In this document: positions 43,015 through 52,103 of the stretch, piece after piece
Numbering within the stretch: position 1 is the stretch's first letter
How the letters are laid out: each line of letters starts with the position of its first letter
Assembly: GCA_964427535.1 (NCBI GenBank)
Contig: CAYRVF010000011.1
Location: 1 to 58,819, forward strand
Direction: 5' to 3'
Length of the DNA stretch: 58,819 bases
From: CAYRVF01 sp964427535
Lineage (GTDB): Bacteria > Chloroflexota > Ktedonobacteria > Ktedonobacterales > JADMIN01
Position numbers and translations under genes: made by a program
The notes under the pieces: generated by a model
Seen by the model: only the letters and a program-made list of their open reading frames with translations
Told to the model about the DNA's origin: nothing
Databases searched by the model: none

Positions 43015-43031
43015 CAAGAGGAGTTCTCGTG

Positions 43032-43037
43032 TATAAT
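43032..43037 (+). promoter_or_regulatory. -10 element of leaderless tetR transcript
   Basis: A perfect TATAAT ends six bases before the tetR ATG. A weak -35 (TGTCGT, 43009-43014) sits 17 bases upstream. Transcription would begin at or next to the ATG, giving a leaderless message. Confidence 0.65.
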
Positions 43038-43043
43038 TGAGGT

Positions 43044-43610
43044 ATGAGTCGATGGCAATCAGATGCGCACGAGCGGCTTGAGCAGGCGGCACTGCAGTTG
43101 TTCGTCGAGCGCGGATATGAACAGACGACGGTGGCGGAGATCGCCAGGCAGGCGGGACTCACGGAGCGAACGTTCTTCCGGCATTTCACCGACAAGCGCG
43201 AAGTGCTATTCGGAGGCTCGGGCGCACTGCGAGAGCTCCTCGTGAAGACGGTTGCCAGCGCTCCTGACTCCGCGGCACCGATAGAGACGATATCCGCTGC
43301 CCTCGAAGCCGCTGGCGTCCTCCTCCGACAGCGGCGCGAATACGCCCGGTTGCGCCAGACCGTCATAGCCTCGAACACAGAGCTTCGCGAGCGCGAGCTG
43401 ATCAAGCTCGCTACTCTCGCCTCGGCGCTCGCTACGGCGTTACGAGAGCGCGGGATTCAAGATCCGGTCGCGAGTCTCACTGCCGAGACAGGAATCGCGG
43501 TCTTTAAGGTCGCGTTCGAGCGCTGGGTCAGCGAAGCCAACCAGCGAGACTTGCCGGACCTCATCCGAGCGTCATTCGACGAGCTGAGAGCCGTGACCGC
43601 GGGCACTTGA
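43044..43610 (+). CDS. TetR-family regulator, divergent from epimerase gene
   Basis: The 188-residue product has the N-terminal HTH: RLEQAALQLFVERGYEQTTVAEIARQAGLTERTFFRHFTDKREVLF, residues 10-55. The C-terminal part (ALATALRERGIQDPVASLTAETGIAVFKVAFERWV) is a typical ligand domain. The ATG has only a GAGG one base upstream, too close to serve as Shine-Dalgarno, but a TATAAT six bases upstream fits a leaderless mRNA. Two copies of a 17-base palindrome in the spacer are likely its binding sites. Confidence 0.92.
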   Translation: MSRWQSDAHERLEQAALQLFVERGYEQTTVAEIARQAGLTERTFFRHFTDKREVLFGGSGALRELLVKTVASAPDSAAPIETISAALEAAGVLLRQRREYARLRQTVIASNTELRERELIKLATLASALATALRERGIQDPVASLTAETGIAVFKVAFERWVSEANQRDLPDLIRASFDELRAVTAGT

Positions 43611-44063
43611 TCACCGGCGGCCGGTCGCGCGCAGACGCGACATCGGCAGGTCTGCGCGCTGTACGAGGCATAGCGATTTGGCGCAAGCAGTTGAGCCGGT
43701 TGATGCCGCCGCCGAACTGATTGCGTTCGAGATACGCCGCTCGATCGTCTCGCTCCGCAACCTCGCTGTGGCGTAACGAACCTGCTCATGTCGGGCACAT
43801 CCCTCTTCCCGCTCTGGCCACAAGTGCATGACCCACTACAGCCACACCTTCTCCTGTGGCGATGCGACGAGAATGGCACAGTGCTTGCGGCCCCGCATTG
43901 TGTCTTGAGGCGAGATGATACCGCGCTGCCGCAGAGAGACTCGTAATGCCCACCGTCGCCCGACTTCAGTGCTGAGAAGTACGCACTGCGGGCATCACCG
44001 ACCAGGTCGTGTTCGGCGCCGCGTATGGCTCAGGCTCGCTCGCCGCCGAGCAAGGAGGCATAG
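43611..44063. other. Intergenic region with possible gene remnant
   Basis: About 450 bases before the hybrid kinase. The plus-strand stretch 43672-43776 reads DLAQAVEPVDAAAELIAFEI, RRSIVSLRNLAVA and stop, which looks faintly coding but has no start and no known domain. AAGGAGG near 44052 is the ribosome-binding site of the kinase gene. Confidence 0.35.
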
Positions 44064-47000
44064 ATGTGCCCTGTCTGCGCAGGCGATGGTGATGCATCAA
44101 CTGGGACACTCCAGCAAGACGCTGTACATCTGTTTCCCGGCAGCGGAGACATGGCCACGCGTATGCGGGCTATGGACTGGTCACAGACACCGCTTGGTGC
44201 GGCGGAAGTGTGGCCGCTGGCGCTGCGCGCGGCGCTCAACATCTGCCTCACGTCTCGCTTCCCCATTGTTTTGTTCTGCGGGCCAGACTTACGCTTGCTC
44301 TACAATGACGCCTACGGTGCGATCCTCGGGCCAATCAAGGATCTCACCGCGTTGGGAACGCCGGGTCGCGAGGTGTGGGCAGAAATTTGGGACATCGTCG
44401 GACCGATGCTGGATGGCGTGATGCATTCAGGTGTAGCCACATGGTCCGACGATCAGATGCTTCCAATGCAGCGAGACGGGCACGTTGAAGAGGCGTACTT
44501 CAATTGGTCATACAGTCCGATATACGACGAATCTGGCACGGTTGTCGGCATCTTCTGCCCGGTGACGGAGACGACCCGCCGGATTCTCAGCGAGCGGAGA
44601 GCGCGTGTGGCCCGCGACATGGCGGCTGCTCTGCTGGGTCGTAACTCCACCGCAGAGGTCTGCAACCAGGTAACAGAAACGTTGACGGCGGACACGGCCG
44701 ACATTCCGTTCGTGTTGCTCTATCGAGTCGACATGGCGCTCAATCTGGCCACGCTTGTCAGCACGTCTGGCATCACCCCGGGTGGGCCGCTCAGTCCTCA
44801 GAGTGTGCGCCTTCTACGAGGAGAGCGGCGGGTGCGGCGCTCTCGGGACCCATGGTCGCTCGCGAAGGCGACCCGAGACATGCGCGACGTCTTGATCACA
44901 GGCATCAGCTGGGAGCACGTCGAGCAGCGAGCACGGCCTGACGTCGCCGCGACGAGCGCGCTGACGTTGCCGCTCGCCGAACCAGGGCAAGAGCATCCCA
45001 CCGCGCTCCTGGTGGTGGGCATCAGTCCGCACCTGCAACTCGATGACGAATATCGTGAGTTCTACGAGCTGATCCGAGGCCACGTGAGAATGGCACTCGC
45101 AGCCGCACACACACTTGCGGAGGAGCAACGCCGCGCTGAAGCGCTCGCAGAGATCGATCGAGCCAAAACCGCCTTCTTCAGCAATGTCTCGCACGAGTTC
45201 CGCACCACCCTCACACTCATGCTTGGGCCACTTCAGGACCTGCTCACAACCTATCAGCACACCTCGGAAACGCGGGCGCAACTCGAACTCATACAGCGCA
45301 ACGGCGTGCGGCTGCTCAAGCTGGTCAACACCCTGCTCGACTTCTCCCGCATCGAGGCCGGGCGCGTCCAGGCATCGTACCAGCAGACGGATCTCGCCGC
45401 CTATACCACTGAGCTGGCGAGCAACTTTCGTTCGCTCGTGGAACGGGGCGGACTGGAGCTTATCGTCGATTGCCCACCGCTGGCTGAGCTGAAGGAACCA
45501 CTGTATGTCGACCGGGATATGTGGGAGAAGGTCGTGCTCAACCTCCTCTCCAACGCTTTCAAGTTCACCTTCTCTGGGTCGATCACGGTGATGCTGCGGG
45601 CGATTGACGGCGGGCGTCAGGCCGAGTTGGTGGTGCGCGATACCGGAGTGGGCATCCCGTCGTCCGACTTGCCCCACGTATTCGAGCGTTTTTACCGCGT
45701 CGAGGTGACACAAGCGCGGACATTTGAGGGCAGCGGTATCGGCCTGTCGTTGGTCAGGGAGCTTGTCCAATTATACGGCGGCACAATCTCAATCGAGAGC
45801 GTGGAAGGTCAAGGGACGACGGTGGTCGTCCGGCTCCCCGCTGGCGCCGGTCACCTCACAAACGACCGCATCCAAACGGGGCCGGATACACGTGCGGCAC
45901 TCGCCTCGACGGCCATGGGAGCGGCGCCCTATGTGAGTGAAGCGGAAAGCTGGATGCCCGAGGCCGTCGGTAGCGAAGACATCACAGGCGAGACGCTTGG
46001 GCAGGTACGAGACGCAGTTGCACATCCCCTGGATGTATCCAAAGCCACTGCTGCCGTGCAGACCACACGGATTGTCGTGGCCGACGATAACGCCGACATG
46101 CGCGAATATCTGACGCGGCTGCTGTCGGCCCGCTATACAGTGGAAGCGGTTTCCACCGGGGCAGACGCACTCGATGCGGTTCGACGGCAAACACCCGCAC
46201 TGGTGCTCGCCGACGTGATGATGCCCGTGCTGGACGGCTTCGGCATGTTGCGCTCGCTGCGCGCGGACCCGCGCACCCACTCAATCCCGGTGATTCTCCT
46301 GTCGGCACGCGCGGGTGAGGAGGCGACGGTCGAAGGTTTAGAAGCCGGAGCCGATGACTACCTCATCAAGCCCTTTTCGGCGCGCGAGCTGCTCAGCCGT
46401 GTCGCGGCACGGCTCGAGATCGCGTCGATGCGGACTGAGGCTATTTTGCGCGCACGCGAGCTCGAGGCGATCTTCGAGGCGGTGACGGACACTATGGGCG
46501 TGTTCGACGCCGACGGGCATACGATCCACGAAAATGCTGCCCAACGTGAAGCGTTGGTGCGCGTCACACAGCGACCGGCTGACACGGTTCGCGGACGGGC
46601 ACAACAGGCGCCGCTGCTTGACGGAAGAGGAGTGCCGATATCTGAGGACGAGTTGCCGTATATACGCATCTTCCGGGGCGAATCGTTCAACGGCCGGAAT
46701 GCGCTTGAGTTGACCCGCTTGATGCTGAACGGCGAACGTAGATATTTCAGCGTGACGGGAGGACCAGTGGTGGACGAGGAGGGACAGATTCGTGCCGCCG
46801 TCTGCATCACACGGGACGTCACCTACCAGCGTCGGCTGGAGCGCGAATTGGCCGAGCGCGCGCAACGGCTGGAAGCGACATTCACCGCCATCCCCGAGGC
46901 GATCATCCTAATGGATGCGGAAGGTCGCTGGATCCTGCAGAATGCGGAGGCTGACAGAATCGCGGCACTCACGGGGGCCGGCGACAAGCGCGGGGCGCCG

Positions 47001-48347
47001 ACTCAGGAACGCTGGAAGACGGCTGAACTGCGTGACGCCAGAGGGGAGCCGCTGCCACAGCCCGTGTGGCCCGCAGGTCGCGTGTTGCGAGGTGAGACGC
47101 TCACAGACGCGGATGCAACCGACATTCGGGTGCGCGGGACCGACGGCATTGACCATGATTTCCTCGTGACTGGCAGCCCTGTGCGCGGCTCCAATGGAGG
47201 CATTACCGGCGCGGTCGTACTGCTCCGCGAAGTGACCGAACAGCGGGCGCTCGAGCATGCGCTGCGCGAGAGCGAGCGGCGCTACCGGGCCCTCGTCGAG
47301 ACAAGCGCTCTTATCGTGTGGACAAACGATCCCCAAGGCAATGTCATAGGACGCATTCCGCAGTGGGAGGCTGTCACGGGTGTGACGGGCGATCACTATC
47401 TGGAAAATCATAGATGGCTCGAATCATTGCATCCTGATGACATGCCGAGAGTGGCCGAGGCATGGGTGCGCGCGTTGAGCAGTGTAGAACCCATCGAGGT
47501 GGAGTATCGCCTGCGAACCCCCGATGGAGCCTATCGTTGGATCCTGAGCCGGGTCGCGCCAGTGCGTGATGAGTCTGGCGTCGTGCGCGAATGGATTGGC
47601 GCAGCTTCAGATATTCACGAGCGGAAGATGGCGGAGGAGGAGCTCGAACGACGAGTCGCGGAGCGAACCAGCGCGCTCAGCAAGGCCAACCGCTCACTGC
47701 GTCTGATGTCGCAACGAATGTTAGACATCCAAGAGAGCGAGCGCCGTCGCATCGCTCGCGAGCTACACGACGAGATCGGCCAGGCGCTCACCGGAGTAAA
47801 GATGATGATTGAGATGGCCGAGCGACAAGGCACATTGAGTTCACCGCCAGGGATGGCCGCGATCGATAAGGCCATCGAAGACATGCTGACGCAGGTCCGG
47901 GAGCTTGCGCTTGAGCTGCGCCCCGCCATCCTGGACAATATCGGCTTATTGTCCGCACTCCTGTGGTATATCAATCGGTATACAGAGCAGACGGGCATAC
48001 GCGTAGAGTTTAGCCACTCTGGGCTTGATCACCGGCTGGCCCCAGAGGTCGAGATTGGCGTCTATCGTCTCGTCCAGGAAGCGCTCACCAATGTGGCGCG
48101 CCATGCTGATGTCCAGCTCGCCTCACTGCGGATGGTGGCGACTGCGGATGCGCTGACGATTGTCATTGCGGATCAGGGTCGCGGCTTCCACGCAGATGCT
48201 GCCCTCGCCGAAAGCACTTCGATCGGACTCACCAGCATGCGCGAGCGTGTCGAGTTGTTGGGTGGAACCCTGTCCATCACCTCGTTGCCTGGAGCGGGAA
48301 CCACGATCGTCGCCGAGCTGCCGTTGTCGTATGCCCATCCAACCTAA
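44064..48347 (+). CDS. Hybrid sensor kinase with two different kinase cores
   Basis: AAGGAGG close upstream fixes the ATG. The 1427-residue cytosolic protein reads: PAS (about 30-170), GAF-like (180-360), HisKA with His377, HATPase (about 480-600; NLLSNAFKFTFSG, GSGIGLSLVREL), receiver with Asp717 (LADVMMPVLDG) and Lys in LIKPFSA, three PAS/PAC units (about 790-1200), then a second kinase of HisKA_3 type with His1235 in ARELHDEIGQALTG and HATPase to the end (VQEALTNVARHA, GLTSMRERVELLGG). The first H-box reads SHEFRTTLTL; the conserved proline after FRT is threonine. It is co-oriented with the NarL-type regulator 70 bases downstream, its natural partner for the second core. Confidence 0.93.
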   Translation: MCPVCAGDGDASTGTLQQDAVHLFPGSGDMATRMRAMDWSQTPLGAAEVWPLALRAALNICLTSRFPIVLFCGPDLRLLYNDAYGAILGPIKDLTALGTPGREVWAEIWDIVGPMLDGVMHSGVATWSDDQMLPMQRDGHVEEAYFNWSYSPIYDESGTVVGIFCPVTETTRRILSERRARVARDMAAALLGRNSTAEVCNQVTETLTADTADIPFVLLYRVDMALNLATLVSTSGITPGGPLSPQSVRLLRGERRVRRSRDPWSLAKATRDMRDVLITGISWEHVEQRARPDVAATSALTLPLAEPGQEHPTALLVVGISPHLQLDDEYREFYELIRGHVRMALAAAHTLAEEQRRAEALAEIDRAKTAFFSNVSHEFRTTLTLMLGPLQDLLTTYQHTSETRAQLELIQRNGVRLLKLVNTLLDFSRIEAGRVQASYQQTDLAAYTTELASNFRSLVERGGLELIVDCPPLAELKEPLYVDRDMWEKVVLNLLSNAFKFTFSGSITVMLRAIDGGRQAELVVRDTGVGIPSSDLPHVFERFYRVEVTQARTFEGSGIGLSLVRELVQLYGGTISIESVEGQGTTVVVRLPAGAGHLTNDRIQTGPDTRAALASTAMGAAPYVSEAESWMPEAVGSEDITGETLGQVRDAVAHPLDVSKATAAVQTTRIVVADDNADMREYLTRLLSARYTVEAVSTGADALDAVRRQTPALVLADVMMPVLDGFGMLRSLRADPRTHSIPVILLSARAGEEATVEGLEAGADDYLIKPFSARELLSRVAARLEIASMRTEAILRARELEAIFEAVTDTMGVFDADGHTIHENAAQREALVRVTQRPADTVRGRAQQAPLLDGRGVPISEDELPYIRIFRGESFNGRNALELTRLMLNGERRYFSVTGGPVVDEEGQIRAAVCITRDVTYQRRLERELAERAQRLEATFTAIPEAIILMDAEGRWILQNAEADRIAALTGAGDKRGAPTQERWKTAELRDARGEPLPQPVWPAGRVLRGETLTDADATDIRVRGTDGIDHDFLVTGSPVRGSNGGITGAVVLLREVTEQRALEHALRESERRYRALVETSALIVWTNDPQGNVIGRIPQWEAVTGVTGDHYLENHRWLESLHPDDMPRVAEAWVRALSSVEPIEVEYRLRTPDGAYRWILSRVAPVRDESGVVREWIGAASDIHERKMAEEELERRVAERTSALSKANRSLRLMSQRMLDIQESERRRIARELHDEIGQALTGVKMMIEMAERQGTLSSPPGMAAIDKAIEDMLTQVRELALELRPAILDNIGLLSALLWYINRYTEQTGIRVEFSHSGLDHRLAPEVEIGVYRLVQEALTNVARHADVQLASLRMVATADALTIVIADQGRGFHADAALAESTSIGLTSMRERVELLGGTLSITSLPGAGTTIVAELPLSYAHPT

Positions 48348-48417
48348 CCGACCATGCGCCACGATACCATAGCCGAGGAGCGTGTCACTCACAGGTCTGA
48401 TACGGAGATGTATTGTC

Positions 48418-49080
48418 ATGGTGAACGCGACAGTAGCGGTGTTCGACGATCACCCCATCGTCCGGCAGGGACTTCGCGCATTGCTGGAAGTAGAGCCGGG
48501 GTTCACGATGATCGGCGAGGCTGGAGACGGGCGCACGGCAATCGAACTCGTAGAGCGTTTGAAGCCGGATCTTGCGGTAGTGGACCTGATGCTCCCAGAG
48601 CTCAACGGACTTGACGTTACGCGCCGAATACTTCAGATCGCTCCACGCACTCGTGTGCTGATCCTCTCGATGCACGACGACGAGGCACACGTGCTCGAAG
48701 CTTTGCGGGCAGGCGCCGCCGGCTACGTGCTCAAGGGAACGAGCATGACGACGCTCGCCTATGGCTTGCGCGAGGCGCTCGAAGGGCGTCGGTACCTCAG
48801 CCCTCCTCTCTCCGACCGAGCCATAGACGCGTACGTCCTCCATGCGAGCGAAGCGGCGCGGCCGGTCGACCGCTACGAGATCTTGTCGCCACGCGAGCGC
48901 GAGGTGTTTCAGCTTGCCGCGCAAGGCGCTACCAACGCCGAGATAGCCGATCGGCTTGTCATTAGCCCGCGTACTGCCGAGACTCACCGCACGAATCTCC
49001 TCCGCAAGCTTGGCCTCAAGTCGCAGACCGAGCTCGTGCGCCGTGCAATCCAGTGTGGCATCATCCCCCTGGCCGGTTGA
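48418..49080 (+). CDS. NarL/FixJ-family response regulator
   Basis: The ATG at 48418 starts a complete receiver (VAVFDDHPIVRQGLRALL). The 220-residue product has acceptor Asp56 in VVDLMLPELNG, the switch Lys in GYVLKGTS, and a LuxR-type HTH (LSPREREVFQLAAQGATNAEIADRLVISPRTAETHRTNLLRKLGL). Its position 70 bases behind a kinase with a HisKA_3 core, the usual partner of NarL-type regulators, supports a two-component pair. GGAG lies eleven bases upstream, a rather long spacing. Confidence 0.93.
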   Translation: MVNATVAVFDDHPIVRQGLRALLEVEPGFTMIGEAGDGRTAIELVERLKPDLAVVDLMLPELNGLDVTRRILQIAPRTRVLILSMHDDEAHVLEALRAGAAGYVLKGTSMTTLAYGLREALEGRRYLSPPLSDRAIDAYVLHASEAARPVDRYEILSPREREVFQLAAQGATNAEIADRLVISPRTAETHRTNLLRKLGLKSQTELVRRAIQCGIIPLAG

Positions 49081-49111
49081 GCGCGTGAGAGCGTCTCCTC
49101 ACCCCCAGTGC

Positions 49112-49133
49112 GGGCGGCGCACGTGCGCCGCCC
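49112..49133 (+). terminator. Perfect GC-rich hairpin after response regulator
   Basis: GGGCGGCGCAC (49112-49122) is followed directly by its reverse complement GTGCGCCGCCC (49123-49133). It lies 31 bases after the stop and lacks a T-run; termination or 3'-end protection is likely. Confidence 0.5.
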
Positions 49134-49382
49134 TGCCCGTAGTGCCCTGTGCGAATTTCCGTAGGTCGTGTGGTATCTCGCTACGGAGAAAACCTACTTC
49201 AGAATACGGGTGATGCCGATACGCCTCTGGCCAGGCGGCGTATACATTGGTGAAGAAATGTGGGGCCAGACAGGCCGTCGCGCATACTCAATCCGGCCTG
49301 ACGCCAGCAGGCGTCTTTGCGCTCGCGCCGGATACCATTTGATACGCCCGTGAGTGGCAAGAAGCCAAAAGGACGTGGCAGT

Positions 49383-50108
49383 ATGATCGGACTCCAGACG
49401 TGGACCGCATGTGTCAGCAATCGATTCCTGGCGACATTATCGCCTGAGGATTTCGAGCGACTGCGACGATGGATTCGACGGGTTGATCTAAGCGAAAGAC
49501 AGACTCTCCACTGGGCAGGGGAGCCACTCGGGCGCATCTATTTCCCAACGACGGCGGTGCTGTCGCTCACGAATACGCTCAGCAATGGCGGCACAATGGA
49601 GTTAGGTCTGATCGGTAACGAGGGCATGTCAGGAATATCGGTGCTGTTGGGGTACCCTGTGGCACAGTTCGATACGGTGGTACGCATCCCTGGCATCGCG
49701 TACGAGTTGCCGGCTGTAGTTATTACGAACGAGTTGCATGACGTCCAGATCGACAAATGGGAGTACTTACGCTACACCCACCACTACGCCATCGCCCTCC
49801 TGACGCAGGTCGCAAAACGTGTCTCCTGCACGGCGCATCACACTATCCAACAGCGTATGGCGACGTATCTGCTCTTGCTACGTGACCGCATCGGACCAGG
49901 CGAGCTCCGGCTGACCCATGAGGTGCTCGCCCAGGCGCTCGGGAGTGGGCGCCCCAGCGTGACACTCAGTTTCGACTCATTGCAGCATGCTGGTATCGTC
50001 CAGTCGGGCCGGGGTAAAATACTTGTCCGCGACTGGACAGCGCTTGAGCAGAGAGCATGTGAGTGCTACCACAGCATCCACGATGACTACCAGCGGATTC
50101 TAGACTAG
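49383..50108 (+). CDS. Crp/Fnr-family transcriptional regulator
   Basis: AAAGGAC precedes the ATG at 49383. The 241-residue product has a cupin-like cNMP-binding domain (LSPEDFERLRRWIRRVDLSERQTLHWAGEPLGRIYFP, LGLIGNEGMSGISVLLG) and a C-terminal Crp-type winged helix (RIGPGELRLTHEVLAQALGSGRPSVTLSFDSLQHAGIV). There is no cysteine cluster of the FNR type, and the cAMP-binding RSA motif is not evident, so the ligand is unknown. The GNEGMSG pattern is common in Crp proteins of this subgroup that respond to stress. Confidence 0.88.
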   Translation: MIGLQTWTACVSNRFLATLSPEDFERLRRWIRRVDLSERQTLHWAGEPLGRIYFPTTAVLSLTNTLSNGGTMELGLIGNEGMSGISVLLGYPVAQFDTVVRIPGIAYELPAVVITNELHDVQIDKWEYLRYTHHYAIALLTQVAKRVSCTAHHTIQQRMATYLLLLRDRIGPGELRLTHEVLAQALGSGRPSVTLSFDSLQHAGIVQSGRGKILVRDWTALEQRACECYHSIHDDYQRILD

Positions 50109-50550
50109 CACTGGACCAGCAGACATCTCAAGCTTGCTTGTTGGGGTGCTGGCCATAGAATAGATGGCGGATTGCACGACGTGGGTCGTTGCGCCCCGCC
50201 GCTCACGCCGGACGAGCTGCGGCAGAACTTCCATCATTACGGCCCACATCAGGGCTGCTGGGCGTTCTACATGCGCAATGCCGACATGCTACTAGGGCAA
50301 CTCGAATGAGCTGGCGGTCTCGTTGGCGTCGCCAATTTCATCCACTGCCATCCTGGTCACACTTGACGCTAGGCCTCCGCAGCAGATCCACCATGCGAAG
50401 CGCCGCATCGCGCGTAAGCGGACCGATTCAACACCCAACCTCCGCAACAGGCACGTGACTGACAACACGAATCGTCATCTGAGACAGCGCGTCGGTGACG
50501 CCCTGCAGTGGCCAAGATGACGTGTTGTGTAAGCAGTGCGCTGGGGCAGC
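50109..50550. other. Intergenic region with short coding-like fragment
   Basis: About 440 bases after the Crp-type gene. In the plus frame 50181-50309 (GTG to TGA) the stretch reads APPLTPDELRQNFHHYGPHQ, then GCWAFYMRNADMLLGQLE, which looks protein-like and may be the end of a lost gene or a 42-residue peptide. The remainder holds nothing recognisable. Confidence 0.35.
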
Positions 50551-51255
50551 CTACGATGCGCGAGGCACCCGCTCCTCGTCGAACGAGAGGCGGGCGTGCA
50601 GCGCTGCGTAGCGATCTCCCTCCCCGGTGCGGATCACGCGCACCCATTCCGCGAAGGCGTCGAGCAGTTCCCCCAGGGCGCTACGCGTTTCTGCATCGGT
50701 GAGATGGGTCGGATGCAGGGGATCGTCGAACGCGGCGCCCGCGAGTGAGAGCGAGAGCTCCGGCTGAGACAGCGTGCAAGACCCCGCGTAGACCAGCGCT
50801 TCCCGTACCTGCGCCTGGGCCTGAAAGGTCGATCCGCGCCCCGCCGTCGCCCCCAACAGCGCGGCCGGCTTACAATCGAGCGGCGATGTTCGGTGCGGTC
50901 GCGATCCCCAGTCGAGCGCGTTCTTGAGCACGCCCGGCACGCCGTGGTTATATTCCGGCGTCGCGATCAGCAGCGCATCGGCAGCGCGAATCGCGGCCTT
51001 AAACGCCACGATCGGCTCGGGATCACCGCGCGCTTCGACATCGGCGTTGTAGAAGGGAATCGGAGCGATATCATAGAGCTCGATCTGCATGCCCTGAGGA
51101 GCTTGCTCCCAGGCGGCTCGTAGCAGCGCCCGGTTATACGAACCCACTCGCAGGCTACCGGCGATGCCAAGCACACGCACCGGTGTGGAATCGCTCGTAG
51201 CGCTCGTCATGCCCGTTGATGATGATGTGTTGCTCCGCGGTGTCGCACTCGTCAT
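50551..51255 (-). CDS. NAD(P)H-dependent FMN reductase
   Basis: The ATG at 51255 has GAGGGAG immediately upstream; other in-frame ATGs at 51273 and 51210 are possible because the first 30 residues are Ser/Thr-rich and unconserved. The 234-residue product has the flavodoxin-like fold of the YieF/ChrR group: phosphate loop GIAGSLRVGSYNRALLRAA, PEYNHGVPGVLKNALDWGSRP, and GATAGRGSTFQAQAQVREAL. It reduces FMN or quinones with NAD(P)H. It lies behind the MarR gene on the same strand and could supply reduced flavin to the LLM enzymes encoded divergently. Confidence 0.9.
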   Translation of the reverse strand: MTSATPRSNTSSSTGMTSATSDSTPVRVLGIAGSLRVGSYNRALLRAAWEQAPQGMQIELYDIAPIPFYNADVEARGDPEPIVAFKAAIRAADALLIATPEYNHGVPGVLKNALDWGSRPHRTSPLDCKPAALLGATAGRGSTFQAQAQVREALVYAGSCTLSQPELSLSLAGAAFDDPLHPTHLTDAETRSALGELLDAFAEWVRVIRTGEGDRYAALHARLSFDEERVPRAS

Positions 51256-51533
51256 CGTCTCCCTCGCTTTCAATCGTATCGTGTCCAGCTATACACGCGG
51301 CGAGACACAGGTACATGCAGCGAATTGACAGAGGTGAGAGCATGCGGCCGCATCCTGCGTGCGCTTCACGAAGGCTATAGGAATGTGCTTGGGGCAACAC
51401 TCCAGCGCCGCGCTCCTACCACGCCAGGGTCGCGCACAATGCATACCGGCTGAACCACTGTTGTGGACGAAGACGAGCAGCATCAAGGCCAGCAGTCACA
51501 AACGTGGATTGGGCTCAGGTGGCAGTGCGGGGG

Positions 51534-51998
51534 TTACTGGTCGTGAGGTTCCTCGAGGTGGGTGAGCACCGTCTCGGCGATGGTGCCGAGAACCGCGAGC
51601 TGCTCGGCGGTGAGCGCATCGGTGACGTAGCGCCGTACCGCGTCTTCATAGTGGTGTCTGGCCTTGGCGACGAGCACGCGCCCTGCCTCGGTGATGCGGA
51701 CGACGGCTCCCCGTTGGTCTTCTTCGCACGCCTCGCGGATGACGAGGCCGCGCTCCTCCATGCGACGCAACTGGTGAGAGAGCCGGCTCTTTTCCCACTC
51801 CAAACCGCAGCGCAAGGCTAGCGCGCGCACGGACTCCTCGGGCGCTTCGCTCAACGCGCACAGGATCTCATAGTCGGCTTCAGACAGACCAGTCGTGCCG
51901 GCGAGCTCGCGATTGAGTCGTCCAGCAAGGCGCACACGCATGCGCTGGTAGCTGTTCCAGGCCGCTACTTGCCGCTCTGACAGGATCTGCTTCGACAT
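51534..51998 (-). CDS. MarR-family transcriptional regulator
   Basis: The 154-residue product has the MarR winged helix: GLSEADYEILCALSEAPEESVRALALRCGLEWEKSRLSHQLRRMEERGLVIREACEEDQRGAVVRITEAGR. The recognition helix and wing with DQRG are canonical. It diverges from the LLM/oxidase fusion gene; two GTTGAxxxxTCAAC palindromes lie in the 105-base spacer. It is expected to repress that gene pair, and perhaps itself and the FMN reductase, until an aromatic or phenolic ligand binds. Confidence 0.93.
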   Translation of the reverse strand: MSKQILSERQVAAWNSYQRMRVRLAGRLNRELAGTTGLSEADYEILCALSEAPEESVRALALRCGLEWEKSRLSHQLRRMEERGLVIREACEEDQRGAVVRITEAGRVLVAKARHHYEDAVRRYVTDALTAEQLAVLGTIAETVLTHLEEPHDQ

Positions 51999-52032
51999 AC
52001 CACCATTATACTTCCCTCGCCCGCACCATCAT

Positions 52033-52048
52033 GGTTGACACATCAACC
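52033..52048. promoter_or_regulatory. MarR operator, copy 1
   Basis: GGTTGA-CACA-TCAACC is a perfect 6+6 inverted repeat, 35 bases upstream of the marR start. Confidence 0.7.
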
Positions 52049-52071
52049 GCTATACAGCATACTATTCCATA

Positions 52072-52085
52072 GTTGATACATCAAC
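52072..52085. promoter_or_regulatory. MarR operator, copy 2
   Basis: GTTGAT-AC-ATCAAC is a perfect 6+6 inverted repeat ending 18 bases before the start of the LLM/oxidase gene. It shares the GTTGA...TCAAC core with copy 1 and is placed to block transcription or initiation. Confidence 0.7.
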
Positions 52086-52103
52086 CAAGGGAGAGTCTCG
52101 ACC

